Source: Clostridiales bacterium (GTDB taxonomy: Bacteria > Bacillota > Clostridia > Oscillospirales > Acutalibacteraceae). From it: a stretch of DNA of 54,725 bases. Both the position numbers and the translations under genes were made by a program. Positions 6,380 to 13,407 of this stretch are shown in pieces (within the stretch, counting starts at the first letter, position 1; each line of letters opens with the position of its first letter). The notes under the pieces are model-generated. The model did not search any database and was not told the DNA's origin. It saw only the letters and a program-made list of their open reading frames with translations. The DNA lies in contig JAAWSO010000066.1 in assembly GCA_022801595.1 (NCBI GenBank), forward strand, positions 1-54,725, read 5' to 3'.

Positions 6380-6784
6380 ATGAAAAAGAAAGACGACCCG
6401 TATACCGAGCTACTCCATTTTGATTGGAAGCAATTTGAACAGGAACAACAAAAGTCAGAGGAATTAGAAGATTTCTGGCTTGAAAATTGGATGGATATGA
6501 GAGAAAAGAGAAAGCGAGACTCTATCCTAACAATACTAACGCTATTATTCGAATTCTGGTGTTTTGCTTGTTTTCTCTTGCATCATACCTGTGGATTTAT
6601 TCCGAATCGGACAACTTATCTGCTTACTATGATCGTTTCCCTTGTGATAGCAGAGATCTTCGCTTCCCTAAAAATGGCAGTTGCCTCCCACGATTATCAT
6701 GCTTCCATCCTTACAGTATTGCTTTATTTATATTTTGCTGTTGCAAATGCTGTGTGCGCGATTGGTGCGGTTTGGATGCTTTAA
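6380..6784 (+). CDS. Small membrane protein with a ribozyme leader
   Basis: 134 residues from ATG 6380, set by AGAAAGGAGAGC seven bases upstream. An in-frame extension to 6233 would run through the ribozyme and is rejected. The first 50 residues are charged (KKKDDPYTELLHFDW, EQEQQKSEELED); three hydrophobic helices follow (ILTLLFEFWCFACFLL, YLLTMIVSLVIAEIFA, ILTVLLYLYFAVANAVCAIG). No family recognised. The cleaved leader would start 69 bases upstream with a 5'-hydroxyl. The stop codon runs directly into the palindrome at 6787. The gene at 6955 has a similar plan (charged N-terminus, C-terminal helices). Confidence 0.65.
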   Translation: MKKKDDPYTELLHFDWKQFEQEQQKSEELEDFWLENWMDMREKRKRDSILTILTLLFEFWCFACFLLHHTCGFIPNRTTYLLTMIVSLVIAEIFASLKMAVASHDYHASILTVLLYLYFAVANAVCAIGAVWML

Positions 6785-6786
6785 AA

Positions 6787-6811
6787 GCTTTTTGTCAATC
6801 TGACAAAAAGC
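6787..6811. repeat. Dispersed palindrome, perfect reference copy
   Basis: Arms GCTTTTTGTCA and TGACAAAAAGC (11 bp, perfect) around ATC. It starts three bases after the TAA of the preceding gene. As RNA or single-stranded DNA it would form an 11-bp hairpin, but no T run follows on either strand. Confidence 0.9.
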
Positions 6812-6912
6812 ATCCTTATAACTTAGCTGCCATAATCTCTGGAAAGGAGTGCTATCCTTTGAATCAACTTAAAAAATCCTAAAATCCCATCAAGATTTTA
6901 CCATGTTGACAC
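6812..6912 (+). pseudogene. Recombination scar: start of one cassette fused to the tail of a ribozyme element
   Basis: 6812-6876 matches 11527-11590 almost base for base: the leader, AAAGGAGTG ribosome site, TTG start and first codons of the gene at 11573. The reading frame then stops after seven codons (MNQLKKS). From 6879 the sequence switches to TCCTAAAATCCCATCAAG and ATTTTACCATGTTGACA, which matches the 3' flank of ribozyme 2 (8440-8476). This is a direct record of two cassettes joined near palindrome/ribozyme borders. Confidence 0.75.
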
Positions 6913-6954
6913 AAGATTACAATGATACATCTTTTAAAAAGGAAGGAAAGCAAC

Positions 6955-7515
6955 ATGAAAAAGAAAAACGCTCAAAAAAGCTTTACTTTTCCCGAATACG
7001 AAAAAAACAAACGGATTCAAGAGGAAAGAGAGCGATATGAACAACTCCAAAATGAAAAAGAATTCTTAGACAAAGTTAGCGGCAACCTCAAAGATACCAA
7101 ATCATCTCAAAAAGAAAGCGAGAATTGCCCTTTTGAAGACGAGATCAAAGAGAGAGAAAGAATAGAGAAAATAATATACAAAATGGATAAAGGAGATAAA
7201 ATACGCTCCACTGCATCCCTTCTTTTATCTTTTTTCTCCTTTATTTGGATGATTCTGTCCATCTGTTTTTGGTTAAACGGGATCACCCCTTTCTTTCTCT
7301 GTCCCATCGCTTCTGTCTTCACAATTTTATCCTTTATTTTTTGTCTAGCCCACCTTGACCTTTTTTTTGAAGTTGTTTTAAAATGGGAGCCTTACGATAT
7401 TTTTGGCGATGATCCTGATCCAAAGTTCGTACCTAAAATAATTATTTATTTTCTTGTCGCTATCTTCGGAGGGGGAGGTTTTATAGGAATGGTGTATACA
7501 TTTCCTTTGATTTAG
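6955..7515 (+). CDS. Membrane protein with charged coiled N-terminus
   Basis: 186 residues from ATG 6955 (AAGGAAGGAAAGC seven bases upstream). Residues 1-80 are highly charged and probably helical (EKNKRIQEERERYEQLQNEKEF). Three hydrophobic segments follow (LLLSFFSFIWMILSICFWL, FFLCPIASVFTILSFIFCLA, IIIYFLVAIFGGGGFIGMVY). No family recognised. It is AT-rich and shares its overall plan with the gene at 6380. It converges on the minus-strand membrane gene at 7525; both lie in the cassette between the palindromes at 6787 and 8349. Confidence 0.65.
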   Translation: MKKKNAQKSFTFPEYEKNKRIQEERERYEQLQNEKEFLDKVSGNLKDTKSSQKESENCPFEDEIKERERIEKIIYKMDKGDKIRSTASLLLSFFSFIWMILSICFWLNGITPFFLCPIASVFTILSFIFCLAHLDLFFEVVLKWEPYDIFGDDPDPKFVPKIIIYFLVAIFGGGGFIGMVYTFPLI

Positions 7516-7524
7516 ACAACACAT

Positions 7525-8226
7525 TTACTCTTTTTCATTACTCTTTTTCATTACTCTTTCATATCGGTTTCCTGACTGGGAAATACGAAGAACAATAATC
7601 ATAAAACCAGAAAAACAAATATAGAAAAGGACTAAAGCAATACTACTCCATAAAAAACTATCAAGAATCCAGTACGAAATAAATAATCCTATACATGCTA
7701 AAGCTGGCAGAATTACATTTATAAAAACTCTTCTCCCACTTCCTGAGTAAAAACAAATTTCTTTCCAAATGCTGCTGTATAGATACCCTAGTTGCTTGTG
7801 GTAACGATTAATTTCCCGTTCAACAAACCAAAATATTTTTTTGCAATCTTGGTTTAAATATTTCTTCATCTTAAGCTCTATAAATTTTCTTGATTCTTCT
7901 GATTTAACTAGATAACATTCCAAGTATCCTTCTAGCTTTCGAATTCTTTTTCCATAAAAATCAGGAATTTTTCTTGGATTTCTTTCTAATAAATGCTTCC
8001 ATTCACGAAAAAATTTCTGGATTTCCTCTATTTCTATCATAGACTCATGAAAAAATTTATCTTTTAAATTCATAATTGGATATAAAACTTCTTTCAATAT
8101 CCACTCCATCCGTTCTTCATTCCCTTGGCTTTTTCTATGAAAATAGTTATATAACAAAGGAATGAAAGCTACAATAATTGGGACTAGAATAGATGCAAGA
8201 ACTTTAAACCAAGGAAAATCTTCCAT
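7525..8226 (-). CDS. Membrane protein with N-terminal anchor and coiled middle
   Basis: 233 residues from ATG 8226, which has ATGAGGATTT before it; ATG 8238 is the alternative. One transmembrane helix at the N-terminus (VLASILVPIIVAFIPLLYN), a charged helical middle, and two more helices near the C-terminus (VILPALACIGLFISYWIL, IALVLFYICFSGFMIIVL). A perfect minus-strand TATAAT lies at about 8258-8263. No family recognised. A tandem repeat ATTACTCTTTTTC (7526-7560) covers its last codons. Confidence 0.65.
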   Translation of the reverse strand: MEDFPWFKVLASILVPIIVAFIPLLYNYFHRKSQGNEERMEWILKEVLYPIMNLKDKFFHESMIEIEEIQKFFREWKHLLERNPRKIPDFYGKRIRKLEGYLECYLVKSEESRKFIELKMKKYLNQDCKKIFWFVEREINRYHKQLGYLYSSIWKEICFYSGSGRRVFINVILPALACIGLFISYWILDSFLWSSIALVLFYICFSGFMIIVLRISQSGNRYERVMKKSNEKE

Positions 8227-8298
8227 AAAAATCCTCATTTCTTCTTATATTTTCTTTCATTATACCGCAAAGGATCGAAAATGAGAATCTGGTCTCTC

Positions 8299-8333
8299 AG
8301 AAATCCCCTATTCAAAACAGGGGGATTTCTGGA
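8299..8333. repeat. Hairpin ahead of ribozyme 2
   Basis: CAGAAATCCCC/GGGGATTTCTG (11 bp, 10-12 base loop) lies between the minus-strand gene's promoter and the palindrome at 8349. There is no T run on either strand, so it is a structure of unknown role rather than a clear terminator. Confidence 0.5.
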
Positions 8334-8348
8334 TTTTGAAAGCAACCG

Positions 8349-8369
8349 TTTGTCAGATTGACAAAAAGC
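8349..8369. repeat. Dispersed palindrome, copy abutting ribozyme 2
   Basis: TTTGTCA-GAT-TGACAAAAAGC stands four bases before stem I of ribozyme 2. A half copy (AACAAAAAGC, 8471-8480) closes the element on the other side. Confidence 0.8.
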
Positions 8370-8373
8370 AAAC

Positions 8374-8432
8374 TCCCATCTGACGATGGCCTGCCGGTTA
8401 CAGGCCGAAACGCCCTGCGGGGCGTCATGGGA
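8374..8432 (+). ncRNA. Type I hammerhead ribozyme 2
   Basis: Stem I TCCCAT/ATGGGA (8374-8379/8427-8432); core CTGACGA (8380-8386); extra U 8387; stem II GGCCTG/CAGGCC (8388-8393/8401-8406); GAA (8407-8409); stem III ACGCCC/GGGCGT (8410-8415/8420-8425) with a TGCG loop; C17 at 8426. Cleavage is predicted between 8426 and 8427. It differs from copy 1 mainly in loops. The flanks are conserved with copy 1 from the palindrome on the left to GTTTTTGCCACAT on the right, about 125 bases in all, so the mobile or conserved unit is larger than the ribozyme. Confidence 0.88.
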
Positions 8433-8487
8433 AACCATATCCTAAAATCCCATCAAGTTTTTGCCACATTAACAAAAAGCTGTCCCT

Positions 8488-8516
8488 GCTCTCTGTTCTC
8501 ACAGAGGGCTTTTTTA
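8488..8516 (+). terminator. Terminator between ribozyme 2 and the next gene
   Basis: GCTCTCTG/CAGAGGGC (8 bp with one G-U, 6-base loop) is followed by seven T. It would release a short RNA carrying ribozyme 2 unless read through, so this copy may act outside an mRNA leader. Confidence 0.8.
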
Positions 8517-8541
8517 TTTCCCAACAAAGGAGGTGAGCCAT

Positions 8542-8733
8542 ATGAATCCGAAATCCGACTGCCGGAATTGCGGTAAACGGAAGCTTGGGTGCCACACTCA
8601 ATGCGCCAAATACCAGGAATGGAAAATCCAAAAGGAAAAAGAAAACAGTTGGCTGAAACATAACCGCATCGCTTTATCCCAATTGGAAAGTTCTATGAAA
8701 CAAAGCAACTATTATCCCGTGCGACTTGTTTGA
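8542..8733 (+). CDS. Small Cys-rich putative zinc-binding protein
   Basis: 63 residues from ATG 8542, preceded by a perfect AAAGGAGGTGA. Four Cys and one His in the pattern CRNCGKRKLGCHTQC near residues 7-21 suggest one zinc knuckle; the rest is charged and helical. Similar short proteins occur in Firmicutes phages and plasmids, usually as hypothetical proteins. It ends 19 bases before the protease gene and may be cotranscribed with it. Function unknown. Confidence 0.65.
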   Translation: MNPKSDCRNCGKRKLGCHTQCAKYQEWKIQKEKENSWLKHNRIALSQLESSMKQSNYYPVRLV

Positions 8734-8752
8734 AAGGAAAGGAAGATTTTCA

Positions 8753-11344
8753 ATGAACAAAAAAACAAAACAATTCTTTGTATCTGCCCTCATCGTCTGC
8801 CTGTTAGGTACCGTATCCCTGCCCACCGCGGCCGCATCGGCTGTCCAAGAACTTTCCCACATGGAATCCCAAGACGGAACCCTGCAAATCAATGAAGATT
8901 TTCTTTCCCAAGTACAAAATTTGGTGTCCGACTACTGGGACGACGGCTATGTATCGGAAATCCGATTCACCTCCGGGGAAATCGGAGCGCAAGTCGATGG
9001 AAAACAGATTGGCAGTCAAATAGGATGCCAACAAACGGAAGATACTTTCCTTATTTCCGCGCAAACCTTCGCCGACGTTACCGGCGGAGAACTTCACTTA
9101 GACTCAGAAACCAACTCTATCCGGCTATCTGATGGAGAAACGGATATGGAATCCCAGAACGCAGCGGTATTTTCCTCGGAGGATTCTCAACCGATCCCCA
9201 ATGATGTTTTTCTTCCCGCTGATCAAATCTCCGAAGAATTGGGATACCATATTGCTTCTCAAGATGATACCACCATCACCTTTGTCAAATCCTTTCAAAC
9301 CATGCGCTTGATTATCCAAGCTCCGAAAGTAACTCTCCATGGTGAAGATTATGGAGCCGTTGAAACCATTAGGGATGGGAACGGCACTTATGTAATGCAG
9401 TTTGATAGCATTGAGAAAACCAAAAACGCTTATGAAATGCTTTTGGAAACGGAGGGCGTAAAAAGCGTAGAAGAAGATCAAGTGGTCGCTTTGGAGGACT
9501 TTCCAGAATCACAACAAGAAGTTTCAACAACCGATCACCTTGCTTGGGGCGCAAACCGGATTGGTACCGATAACTTGCTGCTCAACATGAATGAGGAGCA
9601 AAAAAATCGTCCAGTGGTGGTTGCGGTATTGGACACCGGCGTAAGCAGCAATCACAGCGCCTTATCCGGCAGGCTGCTGGAGGGAACCAGCATGATGGGA
9701 GTAGATAACACCGAGGATTTCCATGGCCACGGTACCCATGTATCTGGAATTATCGCTGATGTCACCAAAGGCACGCAGGTAAAAATCCTCCCGGTCCAGG
9801 TACTCAGCGGAACAACTGGAAAAGGTTCCATCTTAGGCGTTGCTTCCGGTATTCAATGGGCTGTTTCTCATAACGCAGACGTCATCAACATGAGCCTTAC
9901 TGCAAAATATTCCTCTGTTGGCGGCTCTCATTATTTGGATAAAGTAATCCGGCAAGCATTAGCCAACCAAACCGTGGTGGTAGCCGCCGCTGGCAATTAC
10001 GCAACTGATACAGGTTTTTACTGCCCCGCCCACGTCCCGGATTTGCTCTGTGTCAGCGCGATAAATTCGAAAGATGAGTTGGCCTATTTCACGAACTACG
10101 GCGATGCGGTTGACTTGGCCGCGCCCGGCGTATCCATTTACAGTTCCATCCCAGGCAATAAATATGGAAATAAAAGTGGAACCTCCATGGCAGCACCATA
10201 TGTTGCTGCTGCCGCTTCTTTGCTAAAATCAGTGCTGCCGGAAGCCACTCCAGAAAGAATCGGAGCATTATTAACCGAACACAGTGACGACCGGGGTGAT
10301 CCAGGCTGGGACCCTCACTACGGTGCTGGTATCTTAAATCTTACCAACCTGTCTTTAAATGAAATTATAAATCAGCCTATTGGAGAAAAGCCAAAAGCAA
10401 TCTTGGATGCCAATGTTATGAAAAGTACGAATCTCCTTACAATCAATAAGATTCCGGATGATGTAACCGCTATTATTCTAAAAAATGAATCCGGAGTACC
10501 CGTTGATATGCTCCCTCCAAACAATGGAACCGTTACCTTTTCTGGGTTAACGCCTACAACAACCTATCAAATTGTTGCAAGCAACCGCGCCGGCCAAAGC
10601 AAGCCTTTGATCGTAACCACAAAAAGAAATACCACCAGCAAGCCTTCCAGTTCCGGGAGCCTGGGCGGCGGAAGCGGCAACATCATCCATGACGTGATTC
10701 CCCCTCTGATTGAAAACCCTCCGGTAACGGTCGCGGATATGCTGGATACCATCCAGGTGGATATCAAGCTAAACAGTTCCTATCAGTTCCTGGTAAAAGG
10801 AAATCACGATACTGCCAATATTAAAGTAGAGGTAGCCGATCCGTCCATTGCATCCATAACCTTGGTGGATGGAAACGATCCCAGAGGCGCAAAATACCAA
10901 GTGCAGACGAAATCAACTGGGACAACCAAAATAAACGTGACCTACCAGGGAGAAACCTCCTCCATGGAAGTAACCGTTACCCAGCCTCAACATTCCCTGA
11001 CTGTAGATACTGCTTCCTATACCCTGGCTCCTGGCGGTCAATATACCATCGGCTCTTGGCTCCAGGATGGGAATGGGAACCAGCTGACCGCCTCACAGGT
11101 CCAGGAGCTGATTGACTCCCAAAAACTGGTGGTACGGGATTCCAGAACCGGCTCGGTCTTTGACCTAAAACAGCTTCCCAATGGCAATTTCCAGGTGACC
11201 GGCAAACAGGAAGGCATCGGCTATGTGCTGTACGAAATTGGCGGCGTTCATGCGTCGGTTAAGATTACCGTACAAAACGAATCTGCTTCCCAAGGTATCG
11301 CTGCCCGAAACACGATTTTCTGGTCGCAGCTTTTGTCAATCTGA
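8753..11344 (+). CDS. Secreted subtilisin-like (S8) serine protease, truncated at its C-terminus
   Basis: 863 residues from ATG 8753 (AAAGGAAAGGA upstream). Signal peptide about 1-30 (KQFFVSALIVCLLGTVSLPTAAASA). Residues 30-190 form a copper-amine-oxidase-N-like and inhibitor-like prodomain. The S8 catalytic domain follows, with triad Asp294 (AVLDTG), His326 (GHGTHVSG) and Ser478 (GTSMAAP). Then come an Fn3-like module, a Ser/Gly linker and Ig-like repeats. The last residues LLSI and the stop codon are encoded by the palindrome at 11329-11352. The homologous tail at 16651-17745 continues for another 130 residues at the same point (RNTIFW against RDTIYW), so this end was probably created by recombination. 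No sorting signal, so it is likely secreted. Confidence 0.88.
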   Translation: MNKKTKQFFVSALIVCLLGTVSLPTAAASAVQELSHMESQDGTLQINEDFLSQVQNLVSDYWDDGYVSEIRFTSGEIGAQVDGKQIGSQIGCQQTEDTFLISAQTFADVTGGELHLDSETNSIRLSDGETDMESQNAAVFSSEDSQPIPNDVFLPADQISEELGYHIASQDDTTITFVKSFQTMRLIIQAPKVTLHGEDYGAVETIRDGNGTYVMQFDSIEKTKNAYEMLLETEGVKSVEEDQVVALEDFPESQQEVSTTDHLAWGANRIGTDNLLLNMNEEQKNRPVVVAVLDTGVSSNHSALSGRLLEGTSMMGVDNTEDFHGHGTHVSGIIADVTKGTQVKILPVQVLSGTTGKGSILGVASGIQWAVSHNADVINMSLTAKYSSVGGSHYLDKVIRQALANQTVVVAAAGNYATDTGFYCPAHVPDLLCVSAINSKDELAYFTNYGDAVDLAAPGVSIYSSIPGNKYGNKSGTSMAAPYVAAAASLLKSVLPEATPERIGALLTEHSDDRGDPGWDPHYGAGILNLTNLSLNEIINQPIGEKPKAILDANVMKSTNLLTINKIPDDVTAIILKNESGVPVDMLPPNNGTVTFSGLTPTTTYQIVASNRAGQSKPLIVTTKRNTTSKPSSSGSLGGGSGNIIHDVIPPLIENPPVTVADMLDTIQVDIKLNSSYQFLVKGNHDTANIKVEVADPSIASITLVDGNDPRGAKYQVQTKSTGTTKINVTYQGETSSMEVTVTQPQHSLTVDTASYTLAPGGQYTIGSWLQDGNGNQLTASQVQELIDSQKLVVRDSRTGSVFDLKQLPNGNFQVTGKQEGIGYVLYEIGGVHASVKITVQNESASQGIAARNTIFWSQLLSI

Positions 11345-11352
11345 CAAAAAGG
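11329..11352. repeat. Dispersed palindrome supplying the protease stop codon
   Basis: GCTTTTGTCA-ATC-TGACAAAAAGG. The protease frame reads CTT TTG TCA ATC TGA through it. Confidence 0.9.
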
Positions 11353-11429
11353 AGTGTTCTCATAAAGAATAAGAAAGGCTGATAAAGTATGCAGGAACCG
11401 AAAAACAAAAACATCTTATTCCAAAAGCA

Positions 11430-11502
11430 ACCATGGAAAATCATATCTTAACCACAGAGTGTGGAGATATCTATGAAGTGCTTGCAACTGGGGAAAAGAG
11501 AA
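11430..11502 (+). pseudogene. Remnant of the 3' end of a gene like 12314-12610
   Basis: Translating 11447-11500 gives HILTTECGDIYEVLATGEK, which matches the C-terminus of the protein at 12314-12610 (HILITEFGNVYKVLATGEE). No start or upstream part is present. As in the intact copy, a palindrome follows at once (11503-11526). It is a stub left by deletion or cassette exchange. The rest of 11353-11572 holds nothing else recognisable apart from the ribosome site of the next gene. Confidence 0.7.
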
Positions 11503-11526
11503 ACTTTTTGTCAGCCTAACAAGAGC
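11503..11526. repeat. Dispersed palindrome, decayed copy
   Basis: ACTTTTTGTCA-GCC-TAACAAGAGC: left arm intact, right arm with three changes. Confidence 0.6.
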
Positions 11527-11572
11527 ATCCTTATAACTAGCTGCCATAATCTTTGGAAAGGAGTGCTATCCT

Positions 11573-12022
11573 TTGAATCAGCTTAAAAACGCACAAACCC
11601 AATTGCTTTTATACCACACTTATTCCGATGAGGTCTTTCTGACAAAACAGAATATGCTCAGTATAAGAGACTCGTTAAATATTGTAGCATATATTCAACA
11701 GGAAAATTTTTTTATCAATCGGAATTTAGAGATATCGGTAGAGGATCTTTGCAAAATTCTGCATCAGTATTTCAATTTTGAAATTTTTTCCCAAAACTCT
11801 TTATCTGTTCACACCTTTCGGGAAATTCATTATGATGATTACTACAACAATTCATATTTCCCAAACATCATCTATGCTATTGATTTATTTTACTTTTTTG
11901 AAAGATGTAGGATGTCTGAATACCCGAAAGAAATCCAAGAAAATCAGGAGTTAAGAAAACAGATACAAAAGTCTATTTCCCAATCTCTGCAAAATTCTTT
12001 TCAAAATACCGGATGGATTTAA
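11573..12022 (+). CDS. Unknown protein with TTG start
   Basis: 149 residues from TTG 11573; GGAAAGGAGTG lies eight bases before it, and the same ribosome site and TTG recur in the scar at 6812-6912. Soluble, rich in Asn, Tyr and Phe, with a helical C-terminus (EIQENQELRKQIQKSISQSLQ). No domain recognised. It overlaps by four bases the 3' end of the opposing gene at 12019. Confidence 0.6.
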   Translation: MNQLKNAQTQLLLYHTYSDEVFLTKQNMLSIRDSLNIVAYIQQENFFINRNLEISVEDLCKILHQYFNFEIFSQNSLSVHTFREIHYDDYYNNSYFPNIIYAIDLFYFFERCRMSEYPKEIQENQELRKQIQKSISQSLQNSFQNTGWI

Positions 12023-12336
12023 TGTTTGGGAAGATAAATCTGCCTATAAGAATTCACCTCGCTTTCAAAGGCATTATAACCATATCTTTTCCAATCTCCA
12101 GCAATCACTATCGGAAAAAAATCTTTATTATAAATTTTGTGATTGATTTTATAATATAAATCCTTATTTTGAATGTGAACTTTTAGTGTATATTGGTTTG
12201 GCAAGCTAGCAAGTAAAGGATATTTAAAATAAATATTTTGTTCATCTTCTCGATATTTAAAATAGAAGCATTCGATTAAATGTTTTTCAAACAATCCTTT
12301 TGAAAGAATATAGTTGCTACGATTATCAAACAACAT
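12019..12336 (-). CDS. Small unknown protein
   Basis: 105 residues on the minus strand, rich in Tyr, Lys and Asn; no recognisable domain. The start region (12314-12336) overlaps the proposed start of the + strand gene 12314-12610 and the SD (GGAAA) is weak. Convergent overlap with 11573-12022 and divergent overlap with 12314 make this a very compact trio. One of the two starts may be wrong. Confidence 0.45.
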   Translation of the reverse strand: MLFDNRSNYILSKGLFEKHLIECFYFKYREDEQNIYFKYPLLASLPNQYTLKVHIQNKDLYYKINHKIYNKDFFPIVIAGDWKRYGYNAFESEVNSYRQIYLPKH

Positions 12337-12610
12337 TTTCCAATTTACATCGAGCCGTTCGGAAAAACAATTGGCTTACCTTATTTTCTCCCATTGGTTA
12401 AATGCTGACTCTGACACTCTTACCAAGCTAAGGTGTGCAAAAACAGAACAGGCAATGGAACAAATACTGAGCCAATATCTTGAGCTGATCAATCCTAACA
12501 TCTACTACATTACGGATGAAGGACAAAAGTATAAGGCTTCCAGGAAAAACCATATCTTAATCACAGAGTTTGGAAACGTCTATAAAGTGCTTGCAACCGG
12601 AGAAGAATAA
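12314..12610 (+). CDS. Small unknown protein; C-terminus repeated as a remnant at 11430
   Basis: 98 residues from TTG 12314 (GAAAGAATA upstream); a later start such as ATG 12454 is possible. Helical, charged, ending LITEFGNVYKVLATGEE. That ending is duplicated in the remnant at 11430-11502, which supports this frame being a real gene. It stops four bases before the palindrome at 12613. Confidence 0.5.
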   Translation: MLRLSNNIFQFTSSRSEKQLAYLIFSHWLNADSDTLTKLRCAKTEQAMEQILSQYLELINPNIYYITDEGQKYKASRKNHILITEFGNVYKVLATGEE

Positions 12611-12612
12611 AA

Positions 12613-12637
12613 GGCTTTTGTCAATCTAACAAAAAGG
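12613..12637. repeat. Dispersed palindrome before the first HicAB pair
   Basis: GGCTTTTGTCA-ATC-TAACAAAAAGG, one mismatch between arms. Confidence 0.8.
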
Positions 12638-12703
12638 AGTGTTGGGATTTCTTTAGCAAAATTTATGAGATTATTTAAAGTCAGGGCTTCGTACAAAAAT
12701 TTT

Positions 12704-12752
12704 AAACTGCAACTGAAAATCAGTTGCAGTTTATCTCTATCTGTGGTATAAT
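12704..12752 (+). promoter_or_regulatory. HicAB promoter with operator
   Basis: A perfect 12-bp inverted repeat AAACTGCAACTG/CAGTTGCAGTTT (12704-12715/12721-12732) overlaps the -35 box TTGCAG (12724-12729); 17 bases later comes TATAAT (12747-12752). HicB antitoxins of this kind carry a DNA-binding domain and autoregulate, so this is the likely operator. Confidence 0.8.
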
Positions 12753-12771
12753 AAGCCAGAGGGAGAAAAAT

Positions 12772-13023
12772 ATGAGTAAAAAAGAAAAATTGTTGCAGAA
12801 ATTAAAAAAATATTCGAAAGATTTTACTTTTGAAGAAATCCAAACGTTGTTGGAATCTATGGGTTTTCAATGTTATGAAAAAGGAAAAACAAGCGGCTCA
12901 AGAGTAAAATTTATGAAAGGCAACCTCTCTCTTATTTTACATAAACCTCACCCTAGAAAAGAACTCCTTACATACCAAGTAAAACAAATCCTAGAATTTT
13001 TAGAAAAGGAGAATTTGCTATGA
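12772..13023 (+). CDS. hicA: HicA-type mRNA interferase toxin
   Basis: 83 residues from ATG 12772 (GAGGGAG upstream). The dsRBD-like HicA fold is marked by FEEIQTLLESMGF, GSRVKF (the usual GSH/GSR-x-F segment) and LHKPHP with its His. HicA cleaves mRNA; in this subfamily the first conserved position is Arg in place of His, while the LHKPHP His remains. It overlaps hicB by four bases (ATGA), a typical translational coupling. This is the toxin-first order. Confidence 0.85.
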   Translation: MSKKEKLLQKLKKYSKDFTFEEIQTLLESMGFQCYEKGKTSGSRVKFMKGNLSLILHKPHPRKELLTYQVKQILEFLEKENLL

Positions 13024-13358
13024 ATAATGTAATGGAATACAAAGGCTATTATGGTAGTGTAGAATACTCCCCCACAGATAATATCCTCTTTGGAAAAATC
13101 ATTGGAATCAATAGTTTAATTTCTTATGAAGGAGACAGCGTCCAAACTTTAAAAGAGGATTTCCAAGAAGCCGTGGACGATTACCTAGATATTTGCAAAG
13201 ATCAAGGAATTGAGCCAGAAAAGGTTTACCGAGGAAGTTTTAATATCCGTATTAGCCCTGATTTGCACCGCAAAATTTCTTTGTATGCTGCTGCCAAAAA
13301 GTGTTCCTTAAACTCTGTTGTAGAAGAAGCTCTACAAAGGCTAGCCAAAGAACTTTAG
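13020..13358 (+). CDS. hicB: HicB-type antitoxin
   Basis: 112 residues. The HicB N-terminal domain (YYGSVEYSPTDNILFGKIIGI, SYEGDSVQTLKEDFQEAVDDYLD) is followed by a ribbon-helix-helix-type C-terminus (GSFNIRISPDLHRKISLYAAAKKCSLNSVVEEAL). The first part masks HicA and the second should bind the 12704-12732 operator. Translationally coupled to hicA. Confidence 0.9.
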   Translation: MNNVMEYKGYYGSVEYSPTDNILFGKIIGINSLISYEGDSVQTLKEDFQEAVDDYLDICKDQGIEPEKVYRGSFNIRISPDLHRKISLYAAAKKCSLNSVVEEALQRLAKEL

Positions 13359-13364
13359 AACGAA

Positions 13365-13389
13365 TTTTTTCGCTAACTTGACAAAAAGT
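13365..13389. repeat. Dispersed palindrome, decayed left arm
   Basis: The left arm has drifted (TTTTTTCGCTA) while the right arm TTGACAAAAAGT is kept. It lies between the HicAB and Fic units. Confidence 0.5.
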
Positions 13390-13407
13390 TGATAAAGGAG
13401 AAAAGCG

